Source: Gemmataceae bacterium
Lineage (GTDB): Bacteria; Planctomycetota; Planctomycetia; Gemmatales; Gemmataceae
DNA length: 54,158 bases
Direction: 5' to 3'
Assembly (NCBI GenBank): GCA_009692005.1
Contig: SHZZ01000023.1
Span: 1 to 54,158 of the forward strand
A model generated the notes under the pieces. That model was not told the origin of the DNA and did no database searches. It saw only the letters and a program-made list of their open reading frames with translations. The translations under genes and the position numbers were made by a program. Below are positions 26,679-35,057 of the stretch, one piece after another; positions within the stretch are counted from its first letter, which is position 1, and every line of letters starts with the position of its first letter.

Positions 26679-27653
26679 ATGCGTGTCCTTATCACGGGAG
26701 GCTATGGTTTTTTTGGCTCCTGGATTGTCCGCGACTTGGCCGCGGCGAAGCACTCCACCACCATTCTCGATCTCCGTCAGGATAACGACCGACTGACTTG
26801 CATCCTACCTGCCGATTTGGTTGAAGCCGTCAAGTTTCAACAGGGGAATGTCACCGACAGCGATTCCATCATCCGGGCCATACGCGACAATGGCATTACC
26901 CATGTCATCCACCTGGCGGGGTTGCAAGTGCCCACTTGCAGGGCCAACCCGGTCCTTGGCGCTCAGGTGAATGTGCTGGGCACACTGGCGGTGTTCGAGG
27001 CCTATAAAGCTTGCCGCGACCAGGTGCAGCGGGTGGTTTACGCCAGCAGCGCCGCGGTTTTTGGCCCTCCAGGCGATTACCCCGCGGGAAAAATTCACGA
27101 TGAGGTCCGCCTTTCACCCAGCACCCACTACGGCTTCTACAAAATCTGCAACGAAGGCAACGCCAAGGTTTACTTTCTGGAGCACGGCCTGACTTCAATC
27201 GGTTTGCGCCCCTGGACCGTCTACGGCGTCGGCCGCGATGTCGGCATGACCAGTGAACCGACCAAGGCCATGAAGTGCATGGCCCTGGGGCGACCTTACC
27301 ACATTTCCTACGGCGGCAAGCAAGACCTGCAGTTCGTCGCCGATGTCGCTCGCATTTTCGTCCGCTCCTTGGAAGCCCCTTTTCAGGGCGCCAAGGCCTA
27401 CAACCTCCGTGGCGATATTGTCGACATGGCGCAACTGCATCAGGTTTTTTCCGAAGTGGAACCCCAGGCCGCCAGACTAATCACCTTCGGGGAAAAACAA
27501 ATCCCTATCGCCTTCGACCTCTCCGACGATTCCTTGCAAACGGAACTGGGGCCATTCCCCGGCACGCCGCTGGTGGAGGGCGTCCGCAGGACCATCAAGA
27601 AATTCAAAAAACTCGAGAGTGAAGGCCGTCTCGACAAGCGCGATTTGGATTAG
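26679..27653 (+). CDS. NAD-dependent epimerase/dehydratase
   Basis: A 324-residue extended short-chain dehydrogenase. The Rossmann motif is VLITGGYGFFGSW (GxxGxxG). HVIHLAGLQV and the active-site pair Ser (YASSAAVFG) with Y-G-F-Y-K (YxxxK) follow, then SIGLRPWTVYGVGRDVGMT. These features fit nucleotide-sugar epimerases such as the GalE-like group, acting in the cytoplasm. It starts 22 bases after gyrA in the same direction; 78 bases then separate it from the YeiH-type gene. The sugar substrate cannot be told. Confidence 0.9.
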   Translation: MRVLITGGYGFFGSWIVRDLAAAKHSTTILDLRQDNDRLTCILPADLVEAVKFQQGNVTDSDSIIRAIRDNGITHVIHLAGLQVPTCRANPVLGAQVNVLGTLAVFEAYKACRDQVQRVVYASSAAVFGPPGDYPAGKIHDEVRLSPSTHYGFYKICNEGNAKVYFLEHGLTSIGLRPWTVYGVGRDVGMTSEPTKAMKCMALGRPYHISYGGKQDLQFVADVARIFVRSLEAPFQGAKAYNLRGDIVDMAQLHQVFSEVEPQAARLITFGEKQIPIAFDLSDDSLQTELGPFPGTPLVEGVRRTIKKFKKLESEGRLDKRDLD

Positions 27654-27731
27654 CTTCCACGCTGACCGATCCTTTGCTGACGGCCCCGAAAGATCCTGGA
27701 ACCCCGTTAGTTTCCCCATTACACTTGTCCC

Positions 27732-29168
27732 ATGTTGGAAGCGCGAAAATTCAACGAAGACCGTTCCGCGGTCTGGCTGGCCTTTTTCCTCATCGGCCTG
27801 ACCTTGTTCCTCTTGGCAGGGCTGGGCGATTGCACCGGCTGGGTGCTGGGGGTCAAAGTCTGGACCGATCCGGGCAAGGCGCTGGCCCCCTTGGCCAAAA
27901 GCTACGCTCCCGTGCCCGGCTGGCTCAGCCTGGCCGCCACCATCGGCTTCCTCTGCCTGCTCTTGCTGTGGGAACGGTGGAAGAGTTTAGAAAAACCAGC
28001 CGAGTTTTTTCTGCCCTTGGTGATTGTTGTCACTTTGACGCTGGCCGCCTGGGTGATTGGCCACCATGGGTTTTTCGCGGCCACGCCCAATGAAAGGAAT
28101 AAGCTGGGCCTGAATTGGTCCCTCGGTTTGACTGGAGAAGCGGGTTATCTCCTGGCTTTGGGCCTGGGCCTGATCTTGGGAAACTTTTTCCCGAAGGCGG
28201 CGGGGTTTCTCGCTCCCGCGGCCCGAACCGAGTGGTTTATCAAGACCGGCATCGTCCTGGTGGGGGCGGCCATCGGCGTCAAGGCCATGGAACAATACCA
28301 GTTGGCTGGCGCCATTCTCCTGCGTGGCCTGGCGGCCATTGTAGAGGCTTACCTGATTTACTGGGCCTTGGTTTACCTGGTGGCAAGGAAGTGTTTTGGC
28401 TTCAGCCGGGAATGGGCCGCTCCCCTGGCTTCTGGAATTTCCATCTGCGGGGTGTCGGCGGCGATTGCCACAGGCGCGGCCATCCGCGCCCGCCCGGTCG
28501 TGCCCATCGTGGTTTCCTCACTCGTCGTCGTTTTCTCAGTGGTTGAATTGCTCGGCTTGCCCTTCCTGGCCAAACTCTTGATTCCCCAAGAGCCAATGGT
28601 GGCGGCGGCCTGGATGGGGCTGGCTGTAAAGACCGACGGGGCCGCCATCGCCAGCGGAGCCATTACCGAAGCGCTCTTCAATCCCGATGGCGTTTTCAAA
28701 AAAGACTGGATGTTGCTCACCACCACCACGGTGAAGATTTTCATCGACCTGTTTATTGGCGTTTGGTGCCTGGTGCTTTCGTGCGTATGGGTTTACTGGA
28801 TTGACAAGAAACCCGGCGACCGCGTGGGCTGGAAGGAAGTGGCGGACCGGTTTCCCCGTTTCGTGCTGGCATACTTCCTGGCTTTTGGCCTGTTCCTGCT
28901 GCTGACAAAGTTGCTGCCAGAGAAGTTGAGCGATTTGAAAATCGTCTCGGGGGAACTCGATGCCTGGAGGAAGATCTTTTTCGCACTGGCCTTTTTTAGC
29001 ATCGGCCTGTCGGCGGACTTCAGAAAGCTGTGGCAAGAAGGCCTGGGGAAACTGCTGGCGGTTTATGTGGTCTGCCTGTTTGGTTTTGTCATCTGGATCG
29101 GGTTGGGAATCTCGTGGCTGTTTTTCCACGGGATGCAACCGCCGCTTAATGTTGGAGGTGGCCCATGA
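27732..29168 (+). CDS. YeiH/UPF0324 family membrane protein (putative sulfate exporter)
   Basis: This 478-residue polytopic protein carries the family's central blocks: FIKTGIVLVGAAIGVKAM, SGISICGVSAAIATGAAI and a long VKIFIDLFIGVWCLVLSCV helix, with about ten or more membrane segments. YeiH proteins are usually near 350 residues; here about 110 extra N-terminal residues add two further hydrophobic segments and a loop. The 'sulfate exporter' label comes from family annotation, not direct evidence. It would suit an organism releasing sulfate with many sulfatases, but that link is inference. The stop overlaps the next small gene by four bases. Confidence 0.85.
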   Translation: MLEARKFNEDRSAVWLAFFLIGLTLFLLAGLGDCTGWVLGVKVWTDPGKALAPLAKSYAPVPGWLSLAATIGFLCLLLLWERWKSLEKPAEFFLPLVIVVTLTLAAWVIGHHGFFAATPNERNKLGLNWSLGLTGEAGYLLALGLGLILGNFFPKAAGFLAPAARTEWFIKTGIVLVGAAIGVKAMEQYQLAGAILLRGLAAIVEAYLIYWALVYLVARKCFGFSREWAAPLASGISICGVSAAIATGAAIRARPVVPIVVSSLVVVFSVVELLGLPFLAKLLIPQEPMVAAAWMGLAVKTDGAAIASGAITEALFNPDGVFKKDWMLLTTTTVKIFIDLFIGVWCLVLSCVWVYWIDKKPGDRVGWKEVADRFPRFVLAYFLAFGLFLLLTKLLPEKLSDLKIVSGELDAWRKIFFALAFFSIGLSADFRKLWQEGLGKLLAVYVVCLFGFVIWIGLGISWLFFHGMQPPLNVGGGP

Positions 29169-29305
29169 GCCAAGAAGAAAACAGTTCCAAGGGGGAAGAG
29201 ATGTCGGGGCCGGAACCCTTTCACCGGGCGGAATATTTCCTGGTGGGAGGGAGTTTGGGTTTGGGGGCGCTCTTCCTGGCGGGGATCTACTTTCTTCTTG
29301 GTTAA
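29165..29305 (+). CDS. 46-residue membrane protein coupled to the YeiH-type gene
   Basis: ATG 29165 overlaps the upstream stop as ATGA, the same coupling seen for other real gene pairs in this window. The frame gives 46 residues: a charged start (MSQEENSSKGEEMSGPEPFH), then one hydrophobic helix (YFLVGGSLGLGALFLAGIYF) and stop. With translation coupled to a transporter and a single helix, it looks like a small accessory or stabilising subunit. No family recognised. Confidence 0.68.
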   Translation: MSQEENSSKGEEMSGPEPFHRAEYFLVGGSLGLGALFLAGIYFLLG

Positions 29306-29751
29306 ACCGCCAGAGGGCCAAGGCCGGTTCATTCTTTGGGCATTTTGCCCATGAATTAGGCAATGTGTGATTCAATCGAGGGTTGGCTGATTGTCATTTT
29401 CCTTATAACTTCAAATCTTCACACTGGAACAAAGCATTTATAATTGTCATAAGTCGTTGTTGAATATTACCTTATGGATTATTAAGTAGTAAATACTGAT
29501 TCCACCACTTACTAACTCAGTGTGTATTCAACCCTGTTTAAACTTATGGCACATAGTTTGCGATTAAGGCATTTGTCCTTCGGGTTTTAATAAGGCAAGT
29601 GACTCTCGTCGGCGGCTCGCGGTTGGCCAAAAAGCCAATTACTCCTCTTCGCGAATCCCCCCCTTGTCCTGTTGAACGGTCCCCAAGAAGCGGGGAATCT
29701 TAAAGGTCTGGCGCCCAAGGCTTGGCTTATGCCCTCATGCAAGGGAGCCTC
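29306..29751. other. AT-rich control region upstream of the nitrate operon
   Basis: No gene lies here. From about 29370 to 29600 the sequence is markedly AT-rich against its GC-rich surroundings, as expected for a bendable enhancer/promoter region. It contains a sigma-54 promoter at 29547-29562, then a leader of about 180 bases with two small hairpins: TTGGC-CAAAAA-GCCAA (29623-29638) and TCCCC-AAGAAGC-GGGGA (29680-29696). I found no clear NtrC palindrome by eye. Confidence 0.6.
29547..29562 (+). promoter_or_regulatory. Sigma-54 (RpoN) promoter of the nitrate-assimilation operon
   Basis: TGGCAC-ATAGT-TTGCG matches the -24/-12 consensus (TGGCACG-N4-TTGCW), with exactly ten bases between the invariant GG (29548-29549) and GC (29560-29561). 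Transcription would begin near 29573, about 180 bases before the transporter ATG. Sigma-54 commonly serves nitrogen-assimilation genes. Confidence 0.75.
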
Positions 29752-31059
29752 ATGGAAATTCAGGGGAAAGCCGACCGGGTGGAACTGTTTCGCTTTGACA
29801 CCCCCTCCATGCGCGCCTTTCACATGACTTGGTTGGCGTTCTTCCTCTGCTTTTTTTCCTGGTTTGCCGCTGCCCCGCTCATGCCCATCATCCGCAAGGA
29901 ATTCTCCCTGACCGATGCGCAGGTGGGCAACCTCGTAATCGCCTCAGTGGCCATCACCATCCTGGCCCGGTTGCTGGTCGGTCGCCTGTGCGACCAGCAT
30001 GGCCCGCGCCTCACCTACACCTGGTTGCTGATCCTGGGGTCGATCCCGGTCATGTGCCTTGGTTTGGCCCAGGATTACTTCTCGTTTTTGGCTTTGCGTC
30101 TGGCGATCGGAGCCATCGGGGCGTCGTTTGTCATCACGCAGTTTCACACCACGCTGATGTTTTCGAAGAAGTGCGTGGGGATGGCGACAGCGACGACCGC
30201 GGGTTGGGGCAACCTAGGCGGCGGGGTCATGCAAATGGTCATGCCCCTTTTATTCACCGCCTTGATTTATTTTGGCCTGGCCGAGTCGCAAAGCTGGCGC
30301 CTGGCCATGGTGATCCCGGGCGCGTTCATGCTGGTGACGGGGATTTTATATTACCGGCTGACGCAAGACACGCCGGAAGGAAACTACTCCTCGTTGCGCG
30401 CCGCCGGGCGCCTGGCAAAGGGGCCGTTGAAGAAGGGTTTGTTTCGCGCGGCGATGGAAGACCGGCGGGTGTGGATTTTGGCCCTGGCCTACGGCGCCAG
30501 CTTTGGCCTGGAAATCACCATGCACAACCTGGCGGTTCTGTACTTCCTTGATGAATACCAGTTGGGCCTGAAAGAAGCCGGACTGATGGCGGGTTGTTTC
30601 GGCCTGATGGCGATGTTCGCTCGTCCGTTAGGCGGGTGGCTGAGCGACCGCTGCGGCCTGTCGGGCGGGCTTCGCGGGCGGGCCTTGCTCTTGGGCTTCG
30701 CCCTCTTCGCCGAGGGGCTCTTCCTCATGCTCTTTTCGCAGGTGTCGTCGCTGGGCCTGGCGGTGGTGATGCTGGCCTGTTTCGGGCTGTTCTCGGATAT
30801 CGCCAGCGGCGCCAACTTTGGCATCGTTCCCTTTATCAACACTCGGGCCGTGGGCTCGGTGGCGGGCATCGTCGGCGCGGGAGGCAACCTCGGCGCGGTC
30901 TTATCCGGGTTCCTCTTTAAAGGGTCGATGCCCTGGTCTTCAGCTATGCTGCTGCTTGGTTCCCTGGTGGCAGTTTGCTCGCTGGCGACTTTACTCATGC
31001 AGTTCGCCCCGGCGGTTGATGAAGGTTTAGTTCAAGCGCAACCAGCGGGAGTATCGTAA
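29752..31059 (+). CDS. Nitrate/nitrite MFS transporter (NarK/NasA family)
   Basis: A 435-residue major-facilitator protein with twelve predicted helices. The nitrate-porter signatures are present in both halves: GWGNLGGGVMQMVMP (helix 5) and VGAGGNLGAVLSGFLF (helix 11). The conserved Arg residues of helices 2 and 8 are represented by ARLLVGRLCDQHG and ARPLGGWLSDRCG. ATG 29752 is chosen because AAGGGAG lies five bases upstream; ATG 29737 is in frame but has no such site. It is the first gene of the operon and abuts the Fe-S/anchor gene with no gap, so it should import nitrate for the downstream reductases. Confidence 0.92.
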   Translation: MEIQGKADRVELFRFDTPSMRAFHMTWLAFFLCFFSWFAAAPLMPIIRKEFSLTDAQVGNLVIASVAITILARLLVGRLCDQHGPRLTYTWLLILGSIPVMCLGLAQDYFSFLALRLAIGAIGASFVITQFHTTLMFSKKCVGMATATTAGWGNLGGGVMQMVMPLLFTALIYFGLAESQSWRLAMVIPGAFMLVTGILYYRLTQDTPEGNYSSLRAAGRLAKGPLKKGLFRAAMEDRRVWILALAYGASFGLEITMHNLAVLYFLDEYQLGLKEAGLMAGCFGLMAMFARPLGGWLSDRCGLSGGLRGRALLLGFALFAEGLFLMLFSQVSSLGLAVVMLACFGLFSDIASGANFGIVPFINTRAVGSVAGIVGAGGNLGAVLSGFLFKGSMPWSSAMLLLGSLVAVCSLATLLMQFAPAVDEGLVQAQPAGVS

Positions 31060-32805
31060 ATGATGTCCCCCGGCAGCCGGTCTTTGGAATTGCCACTGGC
31101 AGGCAGGCAGCCAGCGGGGAATTCTCCAGCAACGCCCGGCCCGTTCGCCTGGCTGGTCGAGGACTTGCTGTGGGAACAGCGCGACCTGACAGCGGTGGAG
31201 CGCTTTGCCAGCCTGCATGACCAGGGGAAAGTTCCGTCGCAATCGCGCTACTATCAAGACTTGATCCCGCTGTCGAAACCTCAGGCGGGTCAGCAATACG
31301 CTTTTGAAGTCGATCTCGATTCCTGCACGGGCTGCAAGGCTTGCGTGACGGCCTGCCACAGCTTGAACGGGCTGGACGACCGGGAAACCTGGCGCGATGT
31401 CGGCCTGCTGGTGGGCGGTACGATGGAGCAACCGGTGGTGCAGCATGTCACCACTGCTTGCCATCACTGTTTGGAACCGGAATGCCTGCATGGGTGCCCA
31501 GTGAAGGCGTATGAAAAAGATCCTGTAACTGGGATCGTGAAGCATCTCGACGATCAGTGCATTGGCTGCCAGTACTGCGTGTTCAAATGCCCGTACGATG
31601 TGCCGAAGTACAACAAGCGCCTGGGAATCGTGAGGAAATGCGATATGTGCCATGGGCGTCTGGCGTCGGGGGAGGCGCCGGCGTGCGTGCAGGCGTGCCC
31701 GAACCGGGCGATCAAGATTCGCGTGGTGGACAAGAGGCAGGTGGTGGAGGATTGCGAGTCGAACCGTTTCGTGGCGGGGGCGCCGGAGCCGCAGTTCACC
31801 TTGCCCTCGACCAATTATGTGGGGAAGAAGGCGCTGCCGAGAAACCTATTGCCCGCCGATTTTTACCAGGTGAAGCCGCAACCGGCGCACGCGCCACTGG
31901 CGGTCATGCTGGTGTTGACGCAACTTTCCGTGGGGGCGCTGGCGACGGGAGAATTTCTTGGGTCTGCCGTCGGCCTGGCACCGGGCGGGCTGGCCTGGCT
32001 GATCAGTCATTGGCTGGCTTTCGCCGCCGCCTTGGCCGGCATCGCCACCAGCGTGCTGCACCTGGGACGGCCGCTGTACGCCTTCCGCGCTTTTTTGGGC
32101 CTGAGAAAATCGTGGATGAGTCGCGAGATCGTACTCTTCGCCGGCTTCCTGGTGTCTTTGGCCGTATTGAACGGCCTGCTGGTTCGCCTGCCAGCGGCGG
32201 AAGCAAACCCCTTCGTCCACTTCCTCATTATGGCCTCTATTTTCCTTGGTGCGGCGGGCCTCATCTGCGGCATCATGATTTATCACGACACACCACGGCC
32301 CTTTTGGGCCTTCCCCCGGAGCGGCTTCAAGTTCCTTCTCACCACGGCCATTCTCGGCCCGGCGGGGTTGCTACTGGCACAGGTCCTGGCCGCGCCCCTG
32401 ATGAGCGGCGCCGATTTTCCCACCTACCTGCAAGCCGATGGCCGAAAACTCCTGTGGCTGATCCTCGCTTTCACTTCGCTGAAAGTGGTGTACGAAGTTT
32501 CCTTCCTAAGACACCGCTGGGACCGCACCCACAACCCCTTGAGGAAATCTGCCCAGTTGATGACTGGCCCGCTGTTGAAAGTTTTTTCCGCCCGCGTGGT
32601 CTTCGGTCTTATGGGCGGCGTGGCCCTGCCTCTTTTGCTTTTGATCGATGGCTGGAACGCCCGCAGCCACGGGGCATTGCAGGCGTCGTCTCTGTTGTTC
32701 CCGTTTTCATTCTGTCTGTTGCTGGCGGGGGAGCTGCTAGAGCGGCTTTTGTTTTTCATGGCGGTGACGCCACCCAAAATGCCCGGGCTGGGAGGTGAGG
32801 CGTGA
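31060..32805 (+). CDS. DmsB-DmsC fusion: four-cluster ferredoxin subunit with membrane anchor
   Basis: This 581-residue protein joins two subunits that are usually separate. The N-terminal half has four [4Fe-4S] motifs: C89-x2-C92-x2-C95-x3-C99, [26 protein letters not shown], and KCDMC with a distal ACVQAC. The C-terminal half, from about residue 280, has around eight hydrophobic helices typical of the DmsC quinol-oxidising anchor. In DMSO reductase, DmsC takes electrons from menaquinol and DmsB passes them to the molybdoenzyme. Here the catalytic partner follows with a four-base overlap (GTGA). I infer that nitrate reduction is fed by the quinone pool at the cytoplasmic face. Confidence 0.88.
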   Translation: MMSPGSRSLELPLAGRQPAGNSPATPGPFAWLVEDLLWEQRDLTAVERFASLHDQGKVPSQSRYYQDLIPLSKPQAGQQYAFEVDLDSCTGCKACVTACHSLNGLDDRETWRDVGLLVGGTMEQPVVQHVTTACHHCLEPECLHGCPVKAYEKDPVTGIVKHLDDQCIGCQYCVFKCPYDVPKYNKRLGIVRKCDMCHGRLASGEAPACVQACPNRAIKIRVVDKRQVVEDCESNRFVAGAPEPQFTLPSTNYVGKKALPRNLLPADFYQVKPQPAHAPLAVMLVLTQLSVGALATGEFLGSAVGLAPGGLAWLISHWLAFAAALAGIATSVLHLGRPLYAFRAFLGLRKSWMSREIVLFAGFLVSLAVLNGLLVRLPAAEANPFVHFLIMASIFLGAAGLICGIMIYHDTPRPFWAFPRSGFKFLLTTAILGPAGLLLAQVLAAPLMSGADFPTYLQADGRKLLWLILAFTSLKVVYEVSFLRHRWDRTHNPLRKSAQLMTGPLLKVFSARVVFGLMGGVALPLLLLIDGWNARSHGALQASSLLFPFSFCLLLAGELLERLLFFMAVTPPKMPGLGGEA

Positions 32806-35045
32806 ACAGCCAAATGGAAGAAGCCCCAGTGCAAGAATCGCGCCTGCTGTCGCTCATACAGGCCAAGAGCGGGCCGCTGACGCAGGAGTTGTCGCTGACC
32901 GAGGGGAATTTCGGTCTGGGCAAGGTGCCGACCAAGGCGCAGCCCGACTTCGCGACCAAGATGGTATGCGGCTTCTGCTCCACTGGCTGCAGCCTGACCG
33001 TGCACATGAAGGAGGGCCGCGCGGTGGGGCTAACGCCTTCCAGCGATTACCCGGTGAACCTGGGCATGGCCTGCCCCAAGGGGTGGGAAGCGCTGCGGGT
33101 GCTGGAAGCGCCGGACCGCGCCAGCCAGCCGTTGCTGCGCCGATCGAAAACCAGCCCGCTGCTGCCTTGTGATTTGGACACGGCCATGACCGTCATGACC
33201 AGCCGCTTCAAAGCCATTCTCCAAGAGCATGGGGACGAGGCCGTGGCCTTCCTCTCCACCGGGCAGATCACTAGTGAAGAGATGGCATTCCTGGGCGCGC
33301 TGACGAAGTTCGGCATGGGGCTGGTGCATGGAGACGGCAACACCCGCCAGTGCATGGCCACTTCCGTGGCGGCCTACAAGCAATCTTTCGGCTTCGACGC
33401 GCCCCCCTACACCTATGCCGACTTCGAGCTTTCCGATGTTTTGATCTTCGCCGGGTCGAACTTGGCCATCGCTCACCCCATTCTCTGGGAGCGTGTGCTG
33501 CGCAACCCGAACTCGCCGCGAACCATTGTCATTGATCCAAGGAAAACCGAAACCGCCATGGCCGCCACCGACCATGTGGCCCTGGCGCCCAAGTCGGATC
33601 TCCAACTCTTCTACTCCATCGCCCAGGTCCTGGTGCGCATGGGCTGGATCGATCGCGAGTTTATCGACAACCACACCGAGGGCTTCGACGACTTTGCTGC
33701 CTTCCTGGCCGACTACTCGCCCGAACAGACAGCCGGTTTCACAGGCATCAAGGCCGAAACCGTCATCGAACTGGCCAAAACCATTCACCAGGGGAAGCGC
33801 GTTTCCTTCTGGTGGACCATGGGGGTGAACCAGGGGCACGAAGCCACGCGAACAGCGCAGGCGATTATCAACCTGGCGCTGATGACGGGAAACATCGGCA
33901 AGCCCGGGACCGGCGCCAACTCCATCACCGGCCAGTGCAACGCCATGGGCTCGCGCCTTTTTTCCAACACCACCAACCTGCTCGGCGGGCACGATTTCCT
34001 CAACCCTGAACACCGCGCCAAGGTTGCCGCTGCGCTGGGTATCGAGGTTGAACGGGTCAAGGCCCGCAACAGCCTGGCCTACCACGAAATTCTCGATCGC
34101 ATTCGAGAAGGCAAGATCAAAGGCTTGTGGGTCATCGCCACCAACACAGCGCACTCCTGGATTGATCAGCGGGCCCTGCTGGAGACATTCAGCAAGCTTG
34201 ATTTCCTGGTGGTTCAGGACATGTATCACTCGACAGAGACGGCTCGCTTGGCCGACTTGGTGCTGCCGGCCGCCGCCTGGGGAGAAAAAGAGGGGACCTT
34301 CATCAATTCGGAAAGAAGGATCGGCCTGGTGAAGAAGGTGTCGCTGGCGCCGGGGCAGGCTCTCTCGGACTTCAACCTCTTCAAGCTGGTGGCGGAATAC
34401 TGGGGCTGCGGCCATCTGTTTCGCGCCTGGAAAACTCCCGAAGCCGTCTTTCAGATTCTCAAAGAGACCACGCGCAACCTGCCCTGCGACATCACCGGCA
34501 TTCGCGATTACCAGATGCTGGATCTGATGAATGGCATCCAGTGGCCCTACACGCAAAAGGACAGCCAGGCCGGGCCGCCCACGATTGAACGAAGGCTATT
34601 CGCCGACCGGCGCTTCTACCATGTCGATGGCCGCGCACGCATTCTCTTCGAGAAACCGCGGCGACCGGGTGAAGTTCCCGACAGCGAGTTCCCCTACTGG
34701 CTGCTCACCGGGCGGGGCACGGCGGCGCAATGGCACACGCAAACGCGCACCGGCAAGTCCGAGGTGCTGAACAAGCTTTCCCCACAGAGCCTTTATGTCG
34801 AGATCAACCCGGTCAACGCCCGGGAGCTGGGGATTCCCCCCGGGGCCAGGGTGCGAGTGCTGTCGCGCCGGGGCAGCGTCATCGCCCGCGCCCAGCTTTC
34901 GCACGCCATCGCCCCGGGTCAGATCTTTCTCCCAATGCACTACGCCGAAACCAACCGCCTGACTTTTTCCGAGTTCGATCCTTATTCCAAACAGCCGTCG
35001 TACAAGGCCTGCGCCGTTCGGGTTGAACCCCTGGCAGCCAGTTAG
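32802..35045 (+). CDS. Molybdopterin nitrate reductase, catalytic subunit (assimilatory type)
   Basis: A 747-residue molybdo-bis-MGD enzyme. The N-terminal [4Fe-4S] ligands are C56-x2-C59-x3-C63-x27-C91. MGD-binding blocks follow ([60 protein letters not shown]). There is no Tat signal, so the enzyme should stay in the cytoplasm, as assimilatory NasA/NarB-type reductases do. The GTG start at 32802 overlaps the preceding stop. Its neighbours (nitrate transporter, nitrite reductase) support nitrate as substrate; formate dehydrogenase-like relatives are the main alternative. Confidence 0.9.
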   Translation: MNSQMEEAPVQESRLLSLIQAKSGPLTQELSLTEGNFGLGKVPTKAQPDFATKMVCGFCSTGCSLTVHMKEGRAVGLTPSSDYPVNLGMACPKGWEALRVLEAPDRASQPLLRRSKTSPLLPCDLDTAMTVMTSRFKAILQEHGDEAVAFLSTGQITSEEMAFLGALTKFGMGLVHGDGNTRQCMATSVAAYKQSFGFDAPPYTYADFELSDVLIFAGSNLAIAHPILWERVLRNPNSPRTIVIDPRKTETAMAATDHVALAPKSDLQLFYSIAQVLVRMGWIDREFIDNHTEGFDDFAAFLADYSPEQTAGFTGIKAETVIELAKTIHQGKRVSFWWTMGVNQGHEATRTAQAIINLALMTGNIGKPGTGANSITGQCNAMGSRLFSNTTNLLGGHDFLNPEHRAKVAAALGIEVERVKARNSLAYHEILDRIREGKIKGLWVIATNTAHSWIDQRALLETFSKLDFLVVQDMYHSTETARLADLVLPAAAWGEKEGTFINSERRIGLVKKVSLAPGQALSDFNLFKLVAEYWGCGHLFRAWKTPEAVFQILKETTRNLPCDITGIRDYQMLDLMNGIQWPYTQKDSQAGPPTIERRLFADRRFYHVDGRARILFEKPRRPGEVPDSEFPYWLLTGRGTAAQWHTQTRTGKSEVLNKLSPQSLYVEINPVNARELGIPPGARVRVLSRRGSVIARAQLSHAIAPGQIFLPMHYAETNRLTFSEFDPYSKQPSYKACAVRVEPLAAS

Positions 35046-35057
35046 GAAGGAGAAACC

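Noticed and set aside
29623-29696. Two leader hairpins before the nitrate transporter as an ANTAR (NasR/NasT-type) antitermination target
   Set aside because: The loops are CAAAAA and a seven-base AAGAAGC; the ANTAR motif needs two hexaloops with A at position 1 and G at position 4, and no terminator with a T run follows.
31557-32798. 413-codon plus-strand frame inside the DmsB-DmsC gene
   Set aside because: It is a GC-rich frame shadow with Arg/Gly/Pro-heavy translation and no family motifs, while the overlapping frame has four Fe-S motifs and membrane helices.
33030-34556. 508-codon minus-strand frame antisense to the nitrate reductase
   Set aside because: Its length reflects codon bias of the sense gene; the translation has no recognisable domain or ribosome binding site.
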